Positions 1 to 10,990 of a DNA stretch of 64,000 bases are shown here, piece after piece. The stretch is taken from contig RDEW01000063.1 in NCBI GenBank assembly GCA_011109175.1, forward strand, positions 100,965 to 164,964, in the 5' to 3' direction. How positions within the stretch are numbered: the first letter of the stretch is position 1; each line of letters begins with the position of its first letter. Origin of the DNA: Dicyema japonicum. Taxonomy: Eukaryota; Dicyemida; Rhombozoa; Dicyemidae. Under the pieces are notes generated by a model, which was not told the origin of the DNA, did no database searches, and saw only the letters and a list, made by a program, of their open reading frames with translations. The translations under genes were made by a program, and so were the position numbers.

Positions 1-221
1 TAAGGTATCTAGGTCGTCTGCGGAAGTGAGCTTCAGTCCCACAGCCGACAGGTATCCATTCAAAATAGTTGGGAGTGTGACTCTTAGTCTTCCACGGAAA
101 CCGGCTCCCGTATGCATTAGGTAGTTTTCCATGGCGATATTCGCGGGTACTTGAGCATTTAGACGTAAGATATGTCCAAAGAGACTCCATCTTGATCTGA
201 AGATCTCCTCGGATAGTATAC
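1..221 (-). mobile_element. LINE reverse-transcriptase C-terminal tail, cut by window edge
   Basis: The minus strand is open through the whole stretch and gives the tail seen in the other LINEs of this window: SRWSLFGHILR, then ANIAMENYL, then GFRGRLRVTLP, then DDLDTL. This region follows the RT thumb in APE-type non-LTR elements. The element must continue beyond base 1. It ends at a single 'n' (222), after which an unrelated repeat begins. No catalytic RT motif is included, so this piece is inert. Confidence 0.8.
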
Positions 222-222
222 N

Positions 223-1075
223 TTTAACATTCATAAATCTTTTCTATTTTCCAAACCAAGATCACTGGACTTCAGATGCTTAAGAAAGACATTATAAAGA
301 TTGGTTGAAAATAGAAAATTTCTAAGACTCTAAAAACTACAATTTCTCAGTCAAAATTACAGTTATTCTCAAAATATTATTATTTCAAGTTGTACTAGAA
401 TGACGTTTTGTGAGTGAAATAAGGACTGTTCGAGATTTTCAGACAAATCAATTCTTCTTGCATTGTGTCGTTACATAATGGAATATTGCTTAGTAATTCA
501 GTAGATTTCCTACAAGAATATTTTTATTAACAATTTGCGCGGGAAAGTACAGATCTCTCAGTAATCAAGATTACCTATATAAATTAAAATAAAGAAAATC
601 CGGTAGTGGCCATGATTTCTGCAACTTTTTTTTCATGAAGAGTTTCAGGATTTGTCGGTATTAGTCGAGTTATTTTTGTAGTTTTTCCTTTGGCTTTCGA
701 AAAATTTCAATATCTTTTCCTATTGAGGATACTTGCGTTTTGGGTGTTCTAATAAGCGAGATGGCTTCATTGTTCCTTCATAGACCCACGTAAATTAAGT
801 GGATCCTTTGAATTTTGAGTAAAACCATACGATAAATATTTCTTCTTCAACATTCAATTTGAAGTAATGTTCATTATGCAATTTATCCTTATCTATCAAC
901 TTGTATTCCGTCATTGCTCCATCAAGTAATCTTCCAGTGAAACTGCTTCTATTTGGACTTATGTTCATTTTCCAATGTATCATGGGATTATGCCAACTTG
1001 AATCCGGTCATTTCTCAAGTTCTTTCAAATAAACTGTTTTGTTGCTTTGAGGAACATTATTAATGGCACTTTCAT
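223..1075. repeat. Duplicated ~850 bp block, direct copy at 36811-37668
   Basis: From the run tttaacattcataaatc onward this block matches 36811-37668 almost base for base, with scattered substitutions and short indels. It contains a 62-codon minus-strand ORF (795-983) also present in the second copy. It begins immediately after the 'n' at 222. I see no terminal inverted repeats or RT motifs, so its nature (transposon fragment or segmental duplication) is unclear. Confidence 0.85.
795..983 (-). CDS. Unknown 62-residue ORF in the duplicated block (copy 1)
   Basis: The ORF starts MIHWKMNISPNRSS and ends SKFKGST. The counterpart at 37388-37576 differs at about seven residues but at only about one silent position. 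That pattern looks like neutral drift, not purifying selection, so it is probably a relic exon or chance ORF. Upstream the frame stays open for a few codons (DSSWHNP) to a TGA, so it may be an exon of a split gene. No family recognised. Confidence 0.3.
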   Translation of the reverse strand: MIHWKMNISPNRSSFTGRLLDGAMTEYKLIDKDKLHNEHYFKLNVEEEIFIVWFYSKFKGST

Positions 1076-1260
1076 TAGATTTTCAATGAAGGACCGAAAA
1101 GTTACTATTTGTTCTACAGCATCTATATAACGCAAGTATCAAGTGTGGGTATGTTCCGTATTGGTGGAAGAATTCTATAGTTAAGATAGTCCGTCATAAA
1201 AACCTGCTTTACCCAAGAGGGACCTAGAATGCCACACTGGGCGGTGTACTTAAGAAATAC

Positions 1261-2930
1261 ATGCGGACTAACATCCGATTACGTCCGCATGGTGAAGACT
1301 TCGCACGGATTCCAGGCCTGATTTTGAGCAAAATAAAACTTAGAAAGAGGTACCTGCGATTCCGTGCGAAATGCACTTGTGAGGAGAACAGGATCTTATA
1401 TCAGAGGAAGGCGAACGCGTTGAGAAGGGAAATCAGGAAGGCGCTCGTTGACTTCCAGAGCGACAAATGGAGGAGGGCTTGCGATAGGGTGAACTCCGCA
1501 TGGACAGACATCTGGAGTCAACTGAAGCGCCTGTCGGGCAGAGGGGAAGAGTCGTCTGCGCGTACCTTGAGTCATGCGATGGTTCTAAAACCTCGGATCC
1601 GGCTGAAATAGCGAGCATTTTGCAGGTACCTTTGGAGCAGTCACTGCAGTTCGACCGGAGAAATTCGTCGAAATGTCAGCTCGCCAAAGTATTGAGGATG
1701 TCATCTCTACGGAGAGCCGCAAGCGGAGCCACTCGCCGGGGAATCCGAACATGACATAAATAACTGAGGAGGAGGTCCGGGCCGCGATAATAAAATCGAA
1801 AAACAACGAAACGAGCCAGGACAAGATCCCCATGGCCCTTTTCAAGAAAGGACCTGCAAGTCTGCTGGTGACTTTTGTAAGGTTGTTCAAAGGTAGCTTC
1901 AGGTTGGGTTACCTTCCTAGGCGTTGAAGGAAGCAGAACTGGTTTTTGTAAGGAAACCAGGAAAACCTCCTAAAGACCCTAATAGCTACCGCCCTATAAG
2001 CTTGTTACCTGCCGTTGCTAAAATCTTAAAGAGAGTGATACACCAGAGGTTAACCCAAGTATGCATAATAAGAGACACCTTCTCGGACCTTCAGATGGGA
2101 GTCCGTGAGGGGCGTTTTTGTCGGGACTGTTTTTGGAAATTGAGCTCTCATATTCGTGAAAGGAGTAAAAAGCAGTGCACAGCCGCGCTGTTCCTGGATG
2201 TGGAAAGGGCTTTCATCTCGGTCTGGCATAACGGCCTCCGATGCCCACTTGTAGAAGGGGAAATTTCTTTGGAACTAAGGAGCTGGTTATCAAGCATCTT
2301 AGAGGATCGGATGAACTACGTAAGGCATAAAGGTTGCCGATCTAGTTTGTTTAGATCTCACCGGGGAGTTCCACAAGGGTGGTTCTAAGCCCTACCCTTT
2401 TCAATATATATCTGTCTACACTCCCCCTCCCAGCCACTGAGAGGACGGAGATGGCTGTCTATGCGGACAACATACTACTCTGGGATCAGTCGTGGAAACC
2501 AGATGTGGCATGTCGGAGGATTCTGTCGCTTTCAATGAAATCATACGCTGGTGTGGGCGCAGAGGACCTGAGAAATGCAAGTTATCAGTTTTTGGCCGCC
2601 CTAAGCGGTCTAATAATTTGATACATAGAGTGACCATCTATGGGGTACATATAGAGGTTACTGGGTGGTCGATCTACCTTGGAGTGACGTTCAACTCCAA
2701 GTGTAGTTTCGAGAGCACACAGCCCTTGTTAAGAGGCGGGCTGTGCAAAAACTAGGAGCGTTGAGAACTTTTCAGCTGAGTCCCGATGCCAGGGCGAAAG
2801 TGTTCAACGCCATGCTGCTGCCTATGCTCACTTATGGTACGCATTCCTGGTATTACAGCGAGGAACGCAAAAAGTGCCACACCAAGTTGAGGAAGGTTCG
2901 GCGGCGGGCAATACGGTATTCTTAGAAATG
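1261..2930 (+). mobile_element. Decayed Jockey/CR1-like LINE, reverse-transcriptase region
   Basis: Successive frames give RT landmarks in the right order: a basic linker (about 1261-1600), KPGKPPKDPNSYRPISLL and LDVERAF (1924-2388), GVPQG broken by a frameshift at the stop near 2388, LSPTLFNIYLS and YADN in place of YADD (2379-2500), YLGVTFNSK (about 2680), then VFNAMLLPMLTYGTHSWYY (2743-2925). At least four frameshifts or stops and the YADD-to-YADN change show it is dead. No endonuclease domain lies upstream, so the copy is 5'-truncated near 1200. Its GC content is higher than the flanks. Confidence 0.85.
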
Positions 2931-4172
2931 TCTTAGGCATTCCCGTGACGTCTTCTACCGTGGATACCCACCGAGTATTCGGTCGACCAGGTCTCCTCTT
3001 CCCAATAATATGCTCAGCAAAATGATTCTTTATGAGCAATATTACTTGTAAATGTAGATAATATTAGTTACTGTCAGGACGTATCAGTTTGTGCGTCCTT
3101 ACTGACTTTCCGTTAATGCTTTTTTTGCACTCATCACAACAGAAAAATTATATCCGCCATTTATTATTTTATTAATTATTTATTTAATATTAATTAGTTT
3201 TTTTTTACTAATAAAATGTTTAACTATAATTTATTTTTGACATATTTAACTTGGAAATTTATATCCTTTTTTTTGGCTGAGGTAATGATGTCCATCTTTG
3301 AAAATATGTTTTCCTTGATTACCTTTCGGTACTTTCTACACACGAGTTTTGAAGTTCCAATAAGCATCAACATGGCAACTCGGACGAATAGTAACGAATG
3401 ACTCTGAAAAAGTGAACATAGACTGTACATTTTCTCTCGTTTCTACCTGTTCTGGGTTGGTTGTGTGATTTTGAAGGTCTTCGCGACCATGGGAGGTTGA
3501 TACATTTAATAGGGTTGTTTGTTAAATAAATCTAAATAAATTATGTACAAAAAATTAAAAGCCCAAAGTGAGTTAGTCAATTTTGTCATTGAGGTCTATA
3601 GATAGGAAGAATCAAATACTCCATCTTCATCAAATTTCTTAATAAATGTCCCTTCACTCGTAATCATTCATACAGGCTCAGCAGTGTGGATGTCCTTCAC
3701 ATTTTTAGACTTCTCGAAACACTCCAAACAGCAAAATTTTTTGAAGTTTAAATTGGCATATAATTTCCTTGATATCAGGCAAATCTTGTGTTTTTGGGAG
3801 GTGACCTAGAGTGTAGTATATAAACTAGCAGATCCAAACGGATAATCACACAGAAGATAAAGTAGTTAAATGATCCTCGACATCTTCGTCATATTGCTTG
3901 TTTCAGCAATAAAGTAAAATAAGTGTCAATTGTAATTCTTGGCTCAAAGACCGTTTCCGCTTCGCCCAATTGGCTAACCAGAGGTGTTCTCCGATAGATT
4001 GGAAGTAGCGATAGTTTTGAGAATGTGTGCTATTGTTCGCGACAATGCCTACTGTCTCTTGGCAGCTGGTGCCTGATTTGTTTCATTTGTCTAATTACTG
4101 TTCTTTTACCACCATAAAAAGAAAAAGACATCGTTTTCATGTAGCTAGAATGTAGTTATAGAATCAAAAGGG
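2931..4172. other. AT-rich stretch without recognised gene
   Basis: After the LINE this region is AT-rich with poly-T/poly-A runs. Two opposing ORFs near 3216-3430 overlap each other and look like chance. I find no tRNA, RT motif, or match to the other repeat blocks of the window. Confidence 0.5.
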
Positions 4173-4174
4173 AG

Positions 4175-4668
4175 AGCAAATGATCGTTTTGTGTGCTACC
4201 TATTCACTAGGTTCCACTAAGACAAGTAGAGTACATGATCTTAAGGTGCAATCTGTATTAGAGAACACCAGGGTCCAAATTAAGGTAGACAGTTTTATCC
4301 GTACCTCGGTGCTAGTCAAGCACAATAAACCGGATATTTTGGTTCTAGATAAGAAGTCTGGCCAAGTCCTTATCATAGATGTTGTATCACGTTTCAAGAC
4401 TATTTGTAGACTGTGGAGGTGGAAAAAAAAGAATGTATGATTTTCTTGCAAACGAGATGGAGCAGATGCTTGGTTGCAAAGTCCTCGTTATTCCTATAGT
4501 AATGACGTGGGACGGAATTGCAACAAAGAACCGCAAGGGTTATCTGAAGTAGTTGGGGGTAGATAGGAAGCTCCAGGTCTATCTACAGTCCACTGTGTTA
4601 AAGCAGATTCTAGAGAGCCTGACACTAGAATATAGGAAGCAGAGCCCTGAGAAGCCATATGGTAGGAC
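4175..4668 (+). mobile_element. R2-like retrotransposon fragment a: restriction-like endonuclease domain
   Basis: Frame one (4180-4440) reads KVQSVLENT, then NKPDILVLDKKSGQVLIIDV. This is the PD...D core of the restriction-like endonuclease found C-terminal to the RT in R2-type elements. A frameshift near 4400 moves the rest to another frame (YDFLANEMEQMLGCKVLVIPIVMTWDG, cut here for length: YDFLANEMEQ then CKVLVIPIVMTWDG), with a TAG after GYLK. It matches fragments at 6813, 16751 and 24790. It stops abruptly inside the EKPYG motif at about 4668, so the 3' end is missing. Confidence 0.8.
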
Positions 4669-4672
4669 TTGT

Positions 4673-4806
4673 AAAGCTGATTACTAGAAACGAAAGGATT
4701 TGGAGCCGCATAGTGATGAAGCTGGGATTATTGTTCAAAATTATCACGTTGTCGAGTAATGGAAGAATAGTTAAGGAGAGAAATTGATAATGTTAACTAT
4801 ATTTTC
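4673..4806 (-). repeat. Inverted copy of the R2-like insertion flank, with the empty target site
   Basis: On the minus strand this equals 17869-17995, then continues straight into the sequence matching 16740 and below. The 1.1 kb R2-like element that sits between those two flanks at 16751-17868 is absent here. The single decamer gaaaatatag (minus strand, 4797-4806) corresponds to the two copies bracketing the element there. Confidence 0.85.
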
Positions 4807-4938
4807 AATAATTAAAGATATTTAATAAAAATGGTAATGAAATATCTTTTATCATAGATATTTAATATATAATTAAATCAAACAATTAAGATGAAAATTT
4901 AAATAAAATAAAATTTGACCTAATAAAATTTAGACTAC

Positions 4939-5305
4939 ATGAACAGAACTATTCATTACATCATAATTATTCTGTTTTGCTGTGGATCCATCTCACAAAA
5001 CTATAAAAATGTGTCTATCAAAATTTCATCTTTAAAATTACAATTTTTCCGTGATGATTTGATTTTTGAATTTATTGGAGATGTTAAATAAATCCGACTG
5101 AATTTTAGATGAAGGATGCTTTGAAACACAATCATCTACTGAAATTAAACACAAAAAATCCACGATTAAACATCATTATGTTTCAGATGGTTAGTATTCT
5201 TGACTGCAATTTAGATACAATAAATTTTGAAAAACTAATTTCGTTTGAAAGTAACGCCGTAAAAAAATTGACGAAAAATCAAATAATTGGAATCGTGTGT
5301 GGAGT
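4939..5305 (+). pseudogene. Membrane-protein family, copy 3: shortened and cut in the TM segment
   Basis: Starts with the same signal-peptide-like leader as copies at 16618(-) and 52907(+): MNRTIHYIIIILF. The copy then jumps over about 870 bp of the family's middle and resumes in frame at SISQNYKNV. A short intron equivalent to those of the other copies lies at 5083-5108 (ends aattttag), though one base is missing at its donor side. A second candidate intron, gttagt...caatttag at 5190-5214 (25 nt), sits in an insertion unique to this copy; its removal joins HHYVSD to DTINFEK and keeps the frame into VKKLTKNQIIGIVCGV. The gene ends at 5305, where a LINE endonuclease fragment begins, so the C-terminal membrane anchor is lost. 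Function unknown. Confidence 0.6.
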
Positions 5306-5705
5306 TCTCCATGCAGAGTTGCTCTACTGCGTACCTCCTCTCAGATATCCTCATGCCAGCCGCTTTATAAACCCCAAAATATCGTTTGAAAAGGAAACGT
5401 GCCACAACCATTCTGTGATCACTGTCTACTAGTGTCCCACTGTAGCTCTGAGAATCTGTTAGCAATGCCTTGTATGCAGATATGTAATCTATTTGGTTAT
5501 ATATAGGCTTGATAGTCCCAGATTTGTCCTTTCGGTAGCAGCTCCATGTCGTCTTATGTCTTCTGAGTGCCTGAAATCAGTATTGCATAAAAATAGTTTG
5601 AATGTATTGCAAAGTTTGATAAGCGATTCTCCTGAATGGTTCCTGATCCCAACTTCATTGCTTCCCAAGAGTTTTCGTGACTACACTCACGTTCTGCTTT
5701 TGCGT
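5306..5705 (-). mobile_element. LINE endonuclease fragment
   Basis: Matches 59258-59660, the endonuclease-to-RT linker of a LINE. The minus-strand ORF at 5235-5465 carries SDHRMVVARF, the SDH motif closing APE-type endonucleases, followed by FKRYFGVYKAAGMRISERR. The fragment replaces the last part of the membrane-protein gene upstream of it and ends where block X begins at 5708. Confidence 0.8.
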
Positions 5706-5707
5706 TC

Positions 5708-6062
5708 CAAACTAATTATTTTTTTATTCCTGACGCGATTTACCAGAACCCTGACAAAAGAAACGTAATCCAGAGGACGTTATCTAGGAGTTGAGATAGA
5801 TTACAAAATTCTCTTCAGAGAATTTTTAAAGAGCTTCTTCAGTTTTGTAAGGTTGGCTTTAATATGGGAGATCCAATTGATTTTCTTTCGGGTACTTTGT
5901 GAGATAATCATATACACCCGCTGTCAAGAATAAACAATATCAGTGATATTGTTAAATTTGTTGGGGAGATGACATTAATGTTTCCGACCTTAGAACCTTC
6001 TTTCTTGAAGTTGGTACAGTACTTAGGTTTCAGACAATGCGAGGGATTAACTTCACGTCGGC
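5708..6062. repeat. Block X, also at 13088-13425 and 61772-62115
   Basis: Three direct copies with small indels. The minus strand holds a conserved exon-like frame (CLKPKYCTNFKKEGSKVG at 5908-6099 here; longer at 13305-13559) and, after a cag acceptor-like site, a conserved short frame GVYDYLTKYPKENQLDLPY ending in TAA. This suggests a C-terminal exon pair of an unknown gene. In this copy the 5' part is replaced near 6060 by the CCCH block. Confidence 0.6.
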
Positions 6063-6344
6063 TTGAACGAACACGAAAGAATGAATCCAGACTCTTCAAA
6101 TCATCAATTTCGCGGGGGTAATTCTAATTAAGCTTTGATGTCTAATCTCCCATTAACATCTCGTTTAATTATCATAACTCAACAATTTCGCTTAGTATCT
6201 CATAAATCATACAAAATAGTTGTATCATCCATTCAAATTCAATAATATGCTATAACCAAAAATTGAATCATTCAGAGACACTTGTGAATTTCCAATAGAA
6301 TGAAACAATTTATTAAACTAAACAGTTAACATAGATAATAAACA

Positions 6345-6641
6345 CTAATTATAACGCCCGTTTTGCTGCTTTTTACAATTTTCAATGTATTTTTCATAGT
6401 TAATCCATCGAGGAGTAGGGTTCTTATTGATTTTCCTATCCTTATCAAGTTCGTGATGGATGAATTTACAAATTGCTCCATATGCACTGTAAAACTTTTT
6501 GTGGTAGTTCCTGCAAAGATTTATCTTGTATCCTGCTTTACGTGCTTTGTTCATTAACTCATTTTCCTGATGAGAAAAGTAGCAGTTTTCCCCATGTATA
6601 CACGTTCCAGTATCTAAAAAGTTCTTGCAAACCTTTTTCTG
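6345..6641 (-). pseudogene. Tandem CCCH zinc-finger gene, broken copy
   Basis: The minus-strand frame contains finger 1 (C-x8-C-x5-C-x3-H, from CKNFLDTGTC to CYFSH) and finger 2 (LCRNYHKKFYS...CKFIH). The spacing and YKINLC lead-in resemble TIS11/tristetraprolin-type RNA-binding proteins. In finger 2 the second Cys is Ser (AGT), as in the copy at 56543. Compared with that copy, the intron donor gtaaag has become gaaatt, exon 1 carries an indel, about 60 bp of extra sequence precedes the fingers, and the 5' end is missing at the 'n' at 6812. The zinc-finger exon itself is still open. Confidence 0.75.
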
Positions 6642-6812
6642 TCGTTATTCAAAATGAGTTTCAGAAGGGTTGTTTCCAGTTTCTCTTAAAGACATGTAGC
6701 ACATTCCTAAATATCGCGAACAAAGCTTTAAATATCGTCAAATTTCGTGTATTATGAAATTCTTTCAAAATAATTATGAAATGCTGAGTTGATCTTTTAA
6801 AATAAGTGAGAN

Positions 6813-7352
6813 GTTGAGAACACCTGGGTCCAAATTAAAGTAGACAGTGTTATCCGTACCTCGGTGATAGTCACCAGTATAAACCGGACATTGTGGTACG
6901 CGATAAGGAGTTTGGCCAAATCCTTATCATAGAAGTTGGTATCACGTCTTAAGACCGTTTGCAGACTGTGGAGGTGGAGAAAAAAAGAATGTATGACTTT
7001 CTTGCAAACAAGATGGGGCAGATGCTTGGTTGCAAAGTCCTCGTTATTCCTATAGTAATGACGTTGGACGGAATTGCAACAAAGAACCGCAAGGGTTATC
7101 TGAAGTAGTTGGGGGTAGATAGGAAGCTCCAGGTCTATCTACAGTCCACTGTGTTAAAGCAGATTCTAGAGAGCCTGACACTAGAATATAGGAAGCAGAG
7201 CCCTGAGAAGCCATATGGGCAGAGGGTTCAATTGGACAAGGCGCTCTCGGAGTTTTTCAGCAACCAGAATCAAACCTGCCTGAGGAGGCTGGCGAGGAAG
7301 GTTGTTGATTATTAATTATATTAACTTTTTTTGTTTGTTAAATAAAGTGAGG
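6813..7352 (+). mobile_element. R2-like fragment b (endonuclease domain and 3' end)
   Basis: Begins directly after the 'n' at 6812 with the VENTWVQIK-coding segment seen at 17320. It has the same C-terminal coding region (ORF 7109-7315, from MGVDRKLQVYLQ to RKVVDY) with stops in the earlier part. It ends with the family's shared 3' sequence: ggttgttgattattaa, a T run, then aaataaagtgag near 7340-7352. Confidence 0.8.
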
Positions 7353-8050
7353 TAAATATTAAATTTTCATAATAATAAAAAAATATAAAAGTACTGAATT
7401 TTTACTTTATTTTTTGATGGTGTCTAAGAATAGTGAAATTCTAAGCAATTTGTCTATTAACTGATAAGTAGATTTCTTTCTAAACCTCATGAAGACTTGA
7501 AATTTTTTGGTGTGATATTCCTGATAATGCAAGGGAAAAAAATGTATTCTAGACTGATTTTAGTACATATGAGCATTCACAAATGCTTAAACAGCTTAAA
7601 CTTGGAAATCCCACGGATTTTAAATAACTAAACGAATTATTCCAAATCACTCAACAACAGAAAAAACTGGTTAGAGGTTTCGAGAAAACGCAATCAATTG
7701 ATTTTGACGTCATTGTCATTTTAAGCTACCAGATTGTCTGTTACTAAGTTTATCTCAACAAAAGCAAAGCAAATGGTGAGGTCTCTCTTCTAATTACCTC
7801 CCACAAACATAGTGATCCCGCGATTCTGTTAAATCAACGGAAAAGTTTTCAATTTTTTCTAATAGCAGATCGAACGTCAATTTCTTTAAAGAAGAACTTT
7901 AGACTAGGTTGAAAAATGGTAGTCAACAATAGAATTCAACAGAAAGGTTGCTTGTCTTGTGATCGAAGTCTGAGTAACTTTGCTACCCTTTGAGCACGTC
8001 TCCAAACCGAGAGAAAGGGTTAATATAACTAACAGCCAATCGTGATTGAA
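7353..8050. other. AT-rich stretch, nothing recognised
   Basis: No RT, tRNA, or cross-match to the other blocks. It lies where the other copy of this region (56.95-57.4 kb) carries an unknown ORF, so the two duplicated loci differ here. Confidence 0.4.
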
Positions 8051-8054
8051 AGCA

Positions 8055-10050
8055 TTATCCATTTTATTGGATTATGAATACAATAGATGTGCCAAAGTGT
8101 GTTACAAAAACATGACCTCCCTCACGATAAAAATCCCTTTTTTCTATTTGAATTTTACTAGTTTCTTCATTATTATTATTAATAGCACTTTCAAAGAACC
8201 AAAAATGTAGTTTAATTATTTAAAGTTCCGCTTGTGCCGTATTTTTCTTCAGGTTATTCTTTCTCCCACAATTCTCTTAACTAACTTCCTCCACGCTCCA
8301 CGGTTACTGGCAATTATTCTGAGGGTATCCAGATCATCTCCTGTTTTCAGCATTCGTCCTACATTAATCAAATCTTTGTGTAGAACCTCTGGCAAAGTTA
8401 TGCGAGGTCTTCCACGGAACGAGGTATTCACTTCTGGGCAGAAATAGTACTCTATTGCTATTTTAGCAGGCGTCATCTGGCTCATTCGAAAGATGTGACC
8501 AAACAGACGCCATCTTGATTCAATGATATCCTGACTCAATAATCTTGTATTACATACTTTGTATATATTATTGATTGTAATTTTTTTGGCAGTTGATGCC
8601 ATGCAACAGTCGGAGTTGTTTACGATGAAAGGCATCAAGTTTGTCCATTACCGCTTTTGAGACACCCCAGGTTGCAGAGTTGTACATTAGGACTGGTTTC
8701 ACAAAGGCATTGTATAGTCTTACACGTAATTGTGTGCTAATTTGTTTACGATGATTCCACACTACTCCCATTTTTCTAAAGGCCGAAACGGTGTTAGCAT
8801 CTTCCTGTTAGTGATATTCTCAGCGTCTCAGAGCAAGACCCCAATTTTTTGCAGTAACTCCATTTTTCATCAGTTCGGGTTAATTGGTAGTTGTCTCCGT
8901 CTTTTCCGTATTGATTTTGATGAACCATTTTTCTAAGACATCTGGCATCCTTGTCCGTATATAGTTTAATGTTTTCTCGTCGCTGGATATATAGTCGATA
9001 TCATCTGCATAAATCACTTCAATTTGAGGTAAATCGACAATTAATAGTCTGATATCTCTGAGTGCCGCCTCCAGATATGTCACAAAAATTACCGGTGACA
9101 AGGAATCTCCTTGCGGTACCCCGAACGTAGTCTCGAATGAGACAGACTCCAAATTTCAAAAACGTACACTTAGCTGCGCTGTTCCAAATAATAGACGGAT
9201 CATTCTGACACTTTCCTCGACAACCAACTTCTCCAAGATATCCAAAAGTCTCCCTCTGTGAATAGAGTCAAAGGCTTTGGACATGTCCATGCCAAGGATG
9301 TCAGAGTTCACTTGTACTTTTGATGTGTTGGACAAAGCCATCGATGTCCCCAGACCACATCAGCTGTAGATTTCCTTGACCTGAATCCGCTTTGACAGTG
9401 AGAGAGAAAGTTCTCGATGTCAGTTCCAATCCAGTTCAGCACTATAAGTGATAGTGTCTTGCATAGAATAGTCAATAGTACGATGGGTCTTAAATTCGTT
9501 AAGGGGCCTTTAGCTTTGCCCGACTTTGGTGGTGTGCCATTACCCACAACCAGTGGTGAGTTGTATTTGAATGTTTTGTTGTTTATCTCAGTTAATAGTT
9601 CAGATATCTCGGTCGGTGCATATTTGAGAAGTTCTGCATTTATGTTGTCAGGGACAGCAGCTATATTGTTGTTCAGTTTGTCCAGGAATTTTTTTGTTTC
9701 CAGAATCGTTATCGGGATATTTAGTTCTCGTGCTGCACCATCGAATTGTTTGATGTTTTCCCCGTGGTTTTGATTGAAGGCCTGCTGATAATAACTGAAT
9801 ATGGTAGATAGAATTTCTATTTTGTTTAACANAAATCATTGTTGATTTCATCTAGTCCGCCTTTTACTTTCGTTTCCTGTAAGCACTCAACGGTTACCTT
9901 GTACGATCCAAGATTCACTCATAAATTTCTTCTTTTAGATCCGACTTTAATCCTCTTACATAGAACGAGCTGATGGTGAAAGATCACGAAGAAAAGCACG
10001 AAAAAGACATGTGTGCAATAGAGCCACGTCACAACAGCTCAACCAAAAAT
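8055..10050 (-). mobile_element. APE-type LINE with nearly complete RT, endonuclease deleted
   Basis: Reading 5' to 3' on the minus strand: the start of an endonuclease ORF (about 10000-9840), a break at the 'n' at 9832, then RT motifs. These are NINAELLKYAP, GNGTPPKSGKAKGPLTNLRP (9308-9547), SGFRSRKSTADVVWGHRW, DMSKAFDSIHRGRL (9156-9341), GVPQGDSLSPVIF and YADDIDYI (8880-9152), VKPVLMYNSATWG (8568-8771), and the tail ESRWRLFGHIFR...FRGRPRITLPEV (8249-8638). YADD is intact, but several frameshifts separate these ORFs. The sibling at 57410-60170 has the opposite defect, keeping the endonuclease and losing the RT N-terminus. Confidence 0.9.
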
Positions 10051-10194
10051 TTTTTCATTAAAAACTTACAAAAATAACTGATAAGACAAGAAAGACGTCA
10101 CACAAAGTTTAAATTTAAATTATTTTTAAATTAATTTTATTTTAACTAAATTTTATTTATTTAAATTTAAAGTAAGTCTATTCTTAAGTCATGT

Positions 10195-10320
10195 TACCGT
10201 CCTTCATGTGGTTCGCCTTGTCAGGTGGCGTCAGATACAAGCCAAAAGTGTATCCAAAAAGAACCATTTGTAAACGACCACCCAGAGGAGTTCCCCTTTT
10301 TTGGTTCATAAAATTAAATT
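10195..10320 (+). repeat. Dispersed ~110 bp LINE-associated unit
   Basis: The stretch with catgtggttcgccttgtcag and aaccatttgtaaacgacc recurs at 60300-60430 (direct) and, inverted, at 36030-36190 and more weakly at 39150-39260. At 36 kb it sits next to a ccacatggcgttacgtggc-like motif that also precedes LINE starts. I read it as a LINE 5'-end relic. Confidence 0.55.
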
Positions 10321-10622
10321 CATTAAAATTCTGTTAATCGAACGGAAAGGCAAATAAACTAGAATCTACTGCCCACGGCATTCACGATAATTTAGTCTAG
10401 AGATTGCGGACATTCAGGATGACAAACTCCTTCTCCGATGGTTAAAATCTGGTTGTTTTTTTTATTGAATTTCAGTTATATTGATGGCGAAAGACTTGAG
10501 TTTAGAAGACTGCCACAAAATCATTTAATTGATCGACAAACAGTTCAAAACAAACAGTAATGGACTTTTGACTGAGTTGAAGCGAAAATATTGTCCTCGA
10601 TTGATCTGATTGACAGGTCAAT

Positions 10623-10990
10623 CTAAAGGTCTCTGAATATTTCTCCTACTCTCTCGAAATGGTCTTTTTCATGCCTAACTTTGTTTTCATGTTTTAATAT
10701 TTCATGACTATTTTTATGGAAAATTGTAAATTGGTTTACCTTCGTCTCCCTGATTCCGCTTCGAGTTATATTTGCCTGTTTGAACGAATCTTTCAACGCT
10801 CGGTCACTCACTGAGCTTCCTGAGATCTCTAGTCTCACGGTACTCACTTAATTGGAAGGATCCAAATATTTAATTGTGACCTCAAATTCTACTCGACTTT
10901 TCTGACTATGGTAGATTTGGAAAATTATTTTACTTCCCGAGTTTTCGATGTTGTAAATAACTTCTTATTGTGTCAGTAATACCCAATGGA
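10623..10990 (-). pseudogene. Unknown gene, copy 1 (second copy at 60880-61270)
   Basis: The minus-strand frame reads VEFEVTIKYLDPSN, a TAA, then in the same frame VSTVRLEISGSSVSDRALK through FERVGEIFRDL (74 codons from a GTG). The second copy keeps the same frame and the same TAA and extends upstream to CPLGITDTIRSAIYNLENSG. The alternating pattern before the stop suggests a beta-rich extracellular domain, but no family is recognised. The shared stop may be a real C-terminus or an unrecognised intron. Confidence 0.4.

Noticed and set aside
3073-3110. gtcaggacg...cgtccttactgac hairpin
   Set aside because: Imperfect short inverted repeat in AT-rich DNA with no conserved context.
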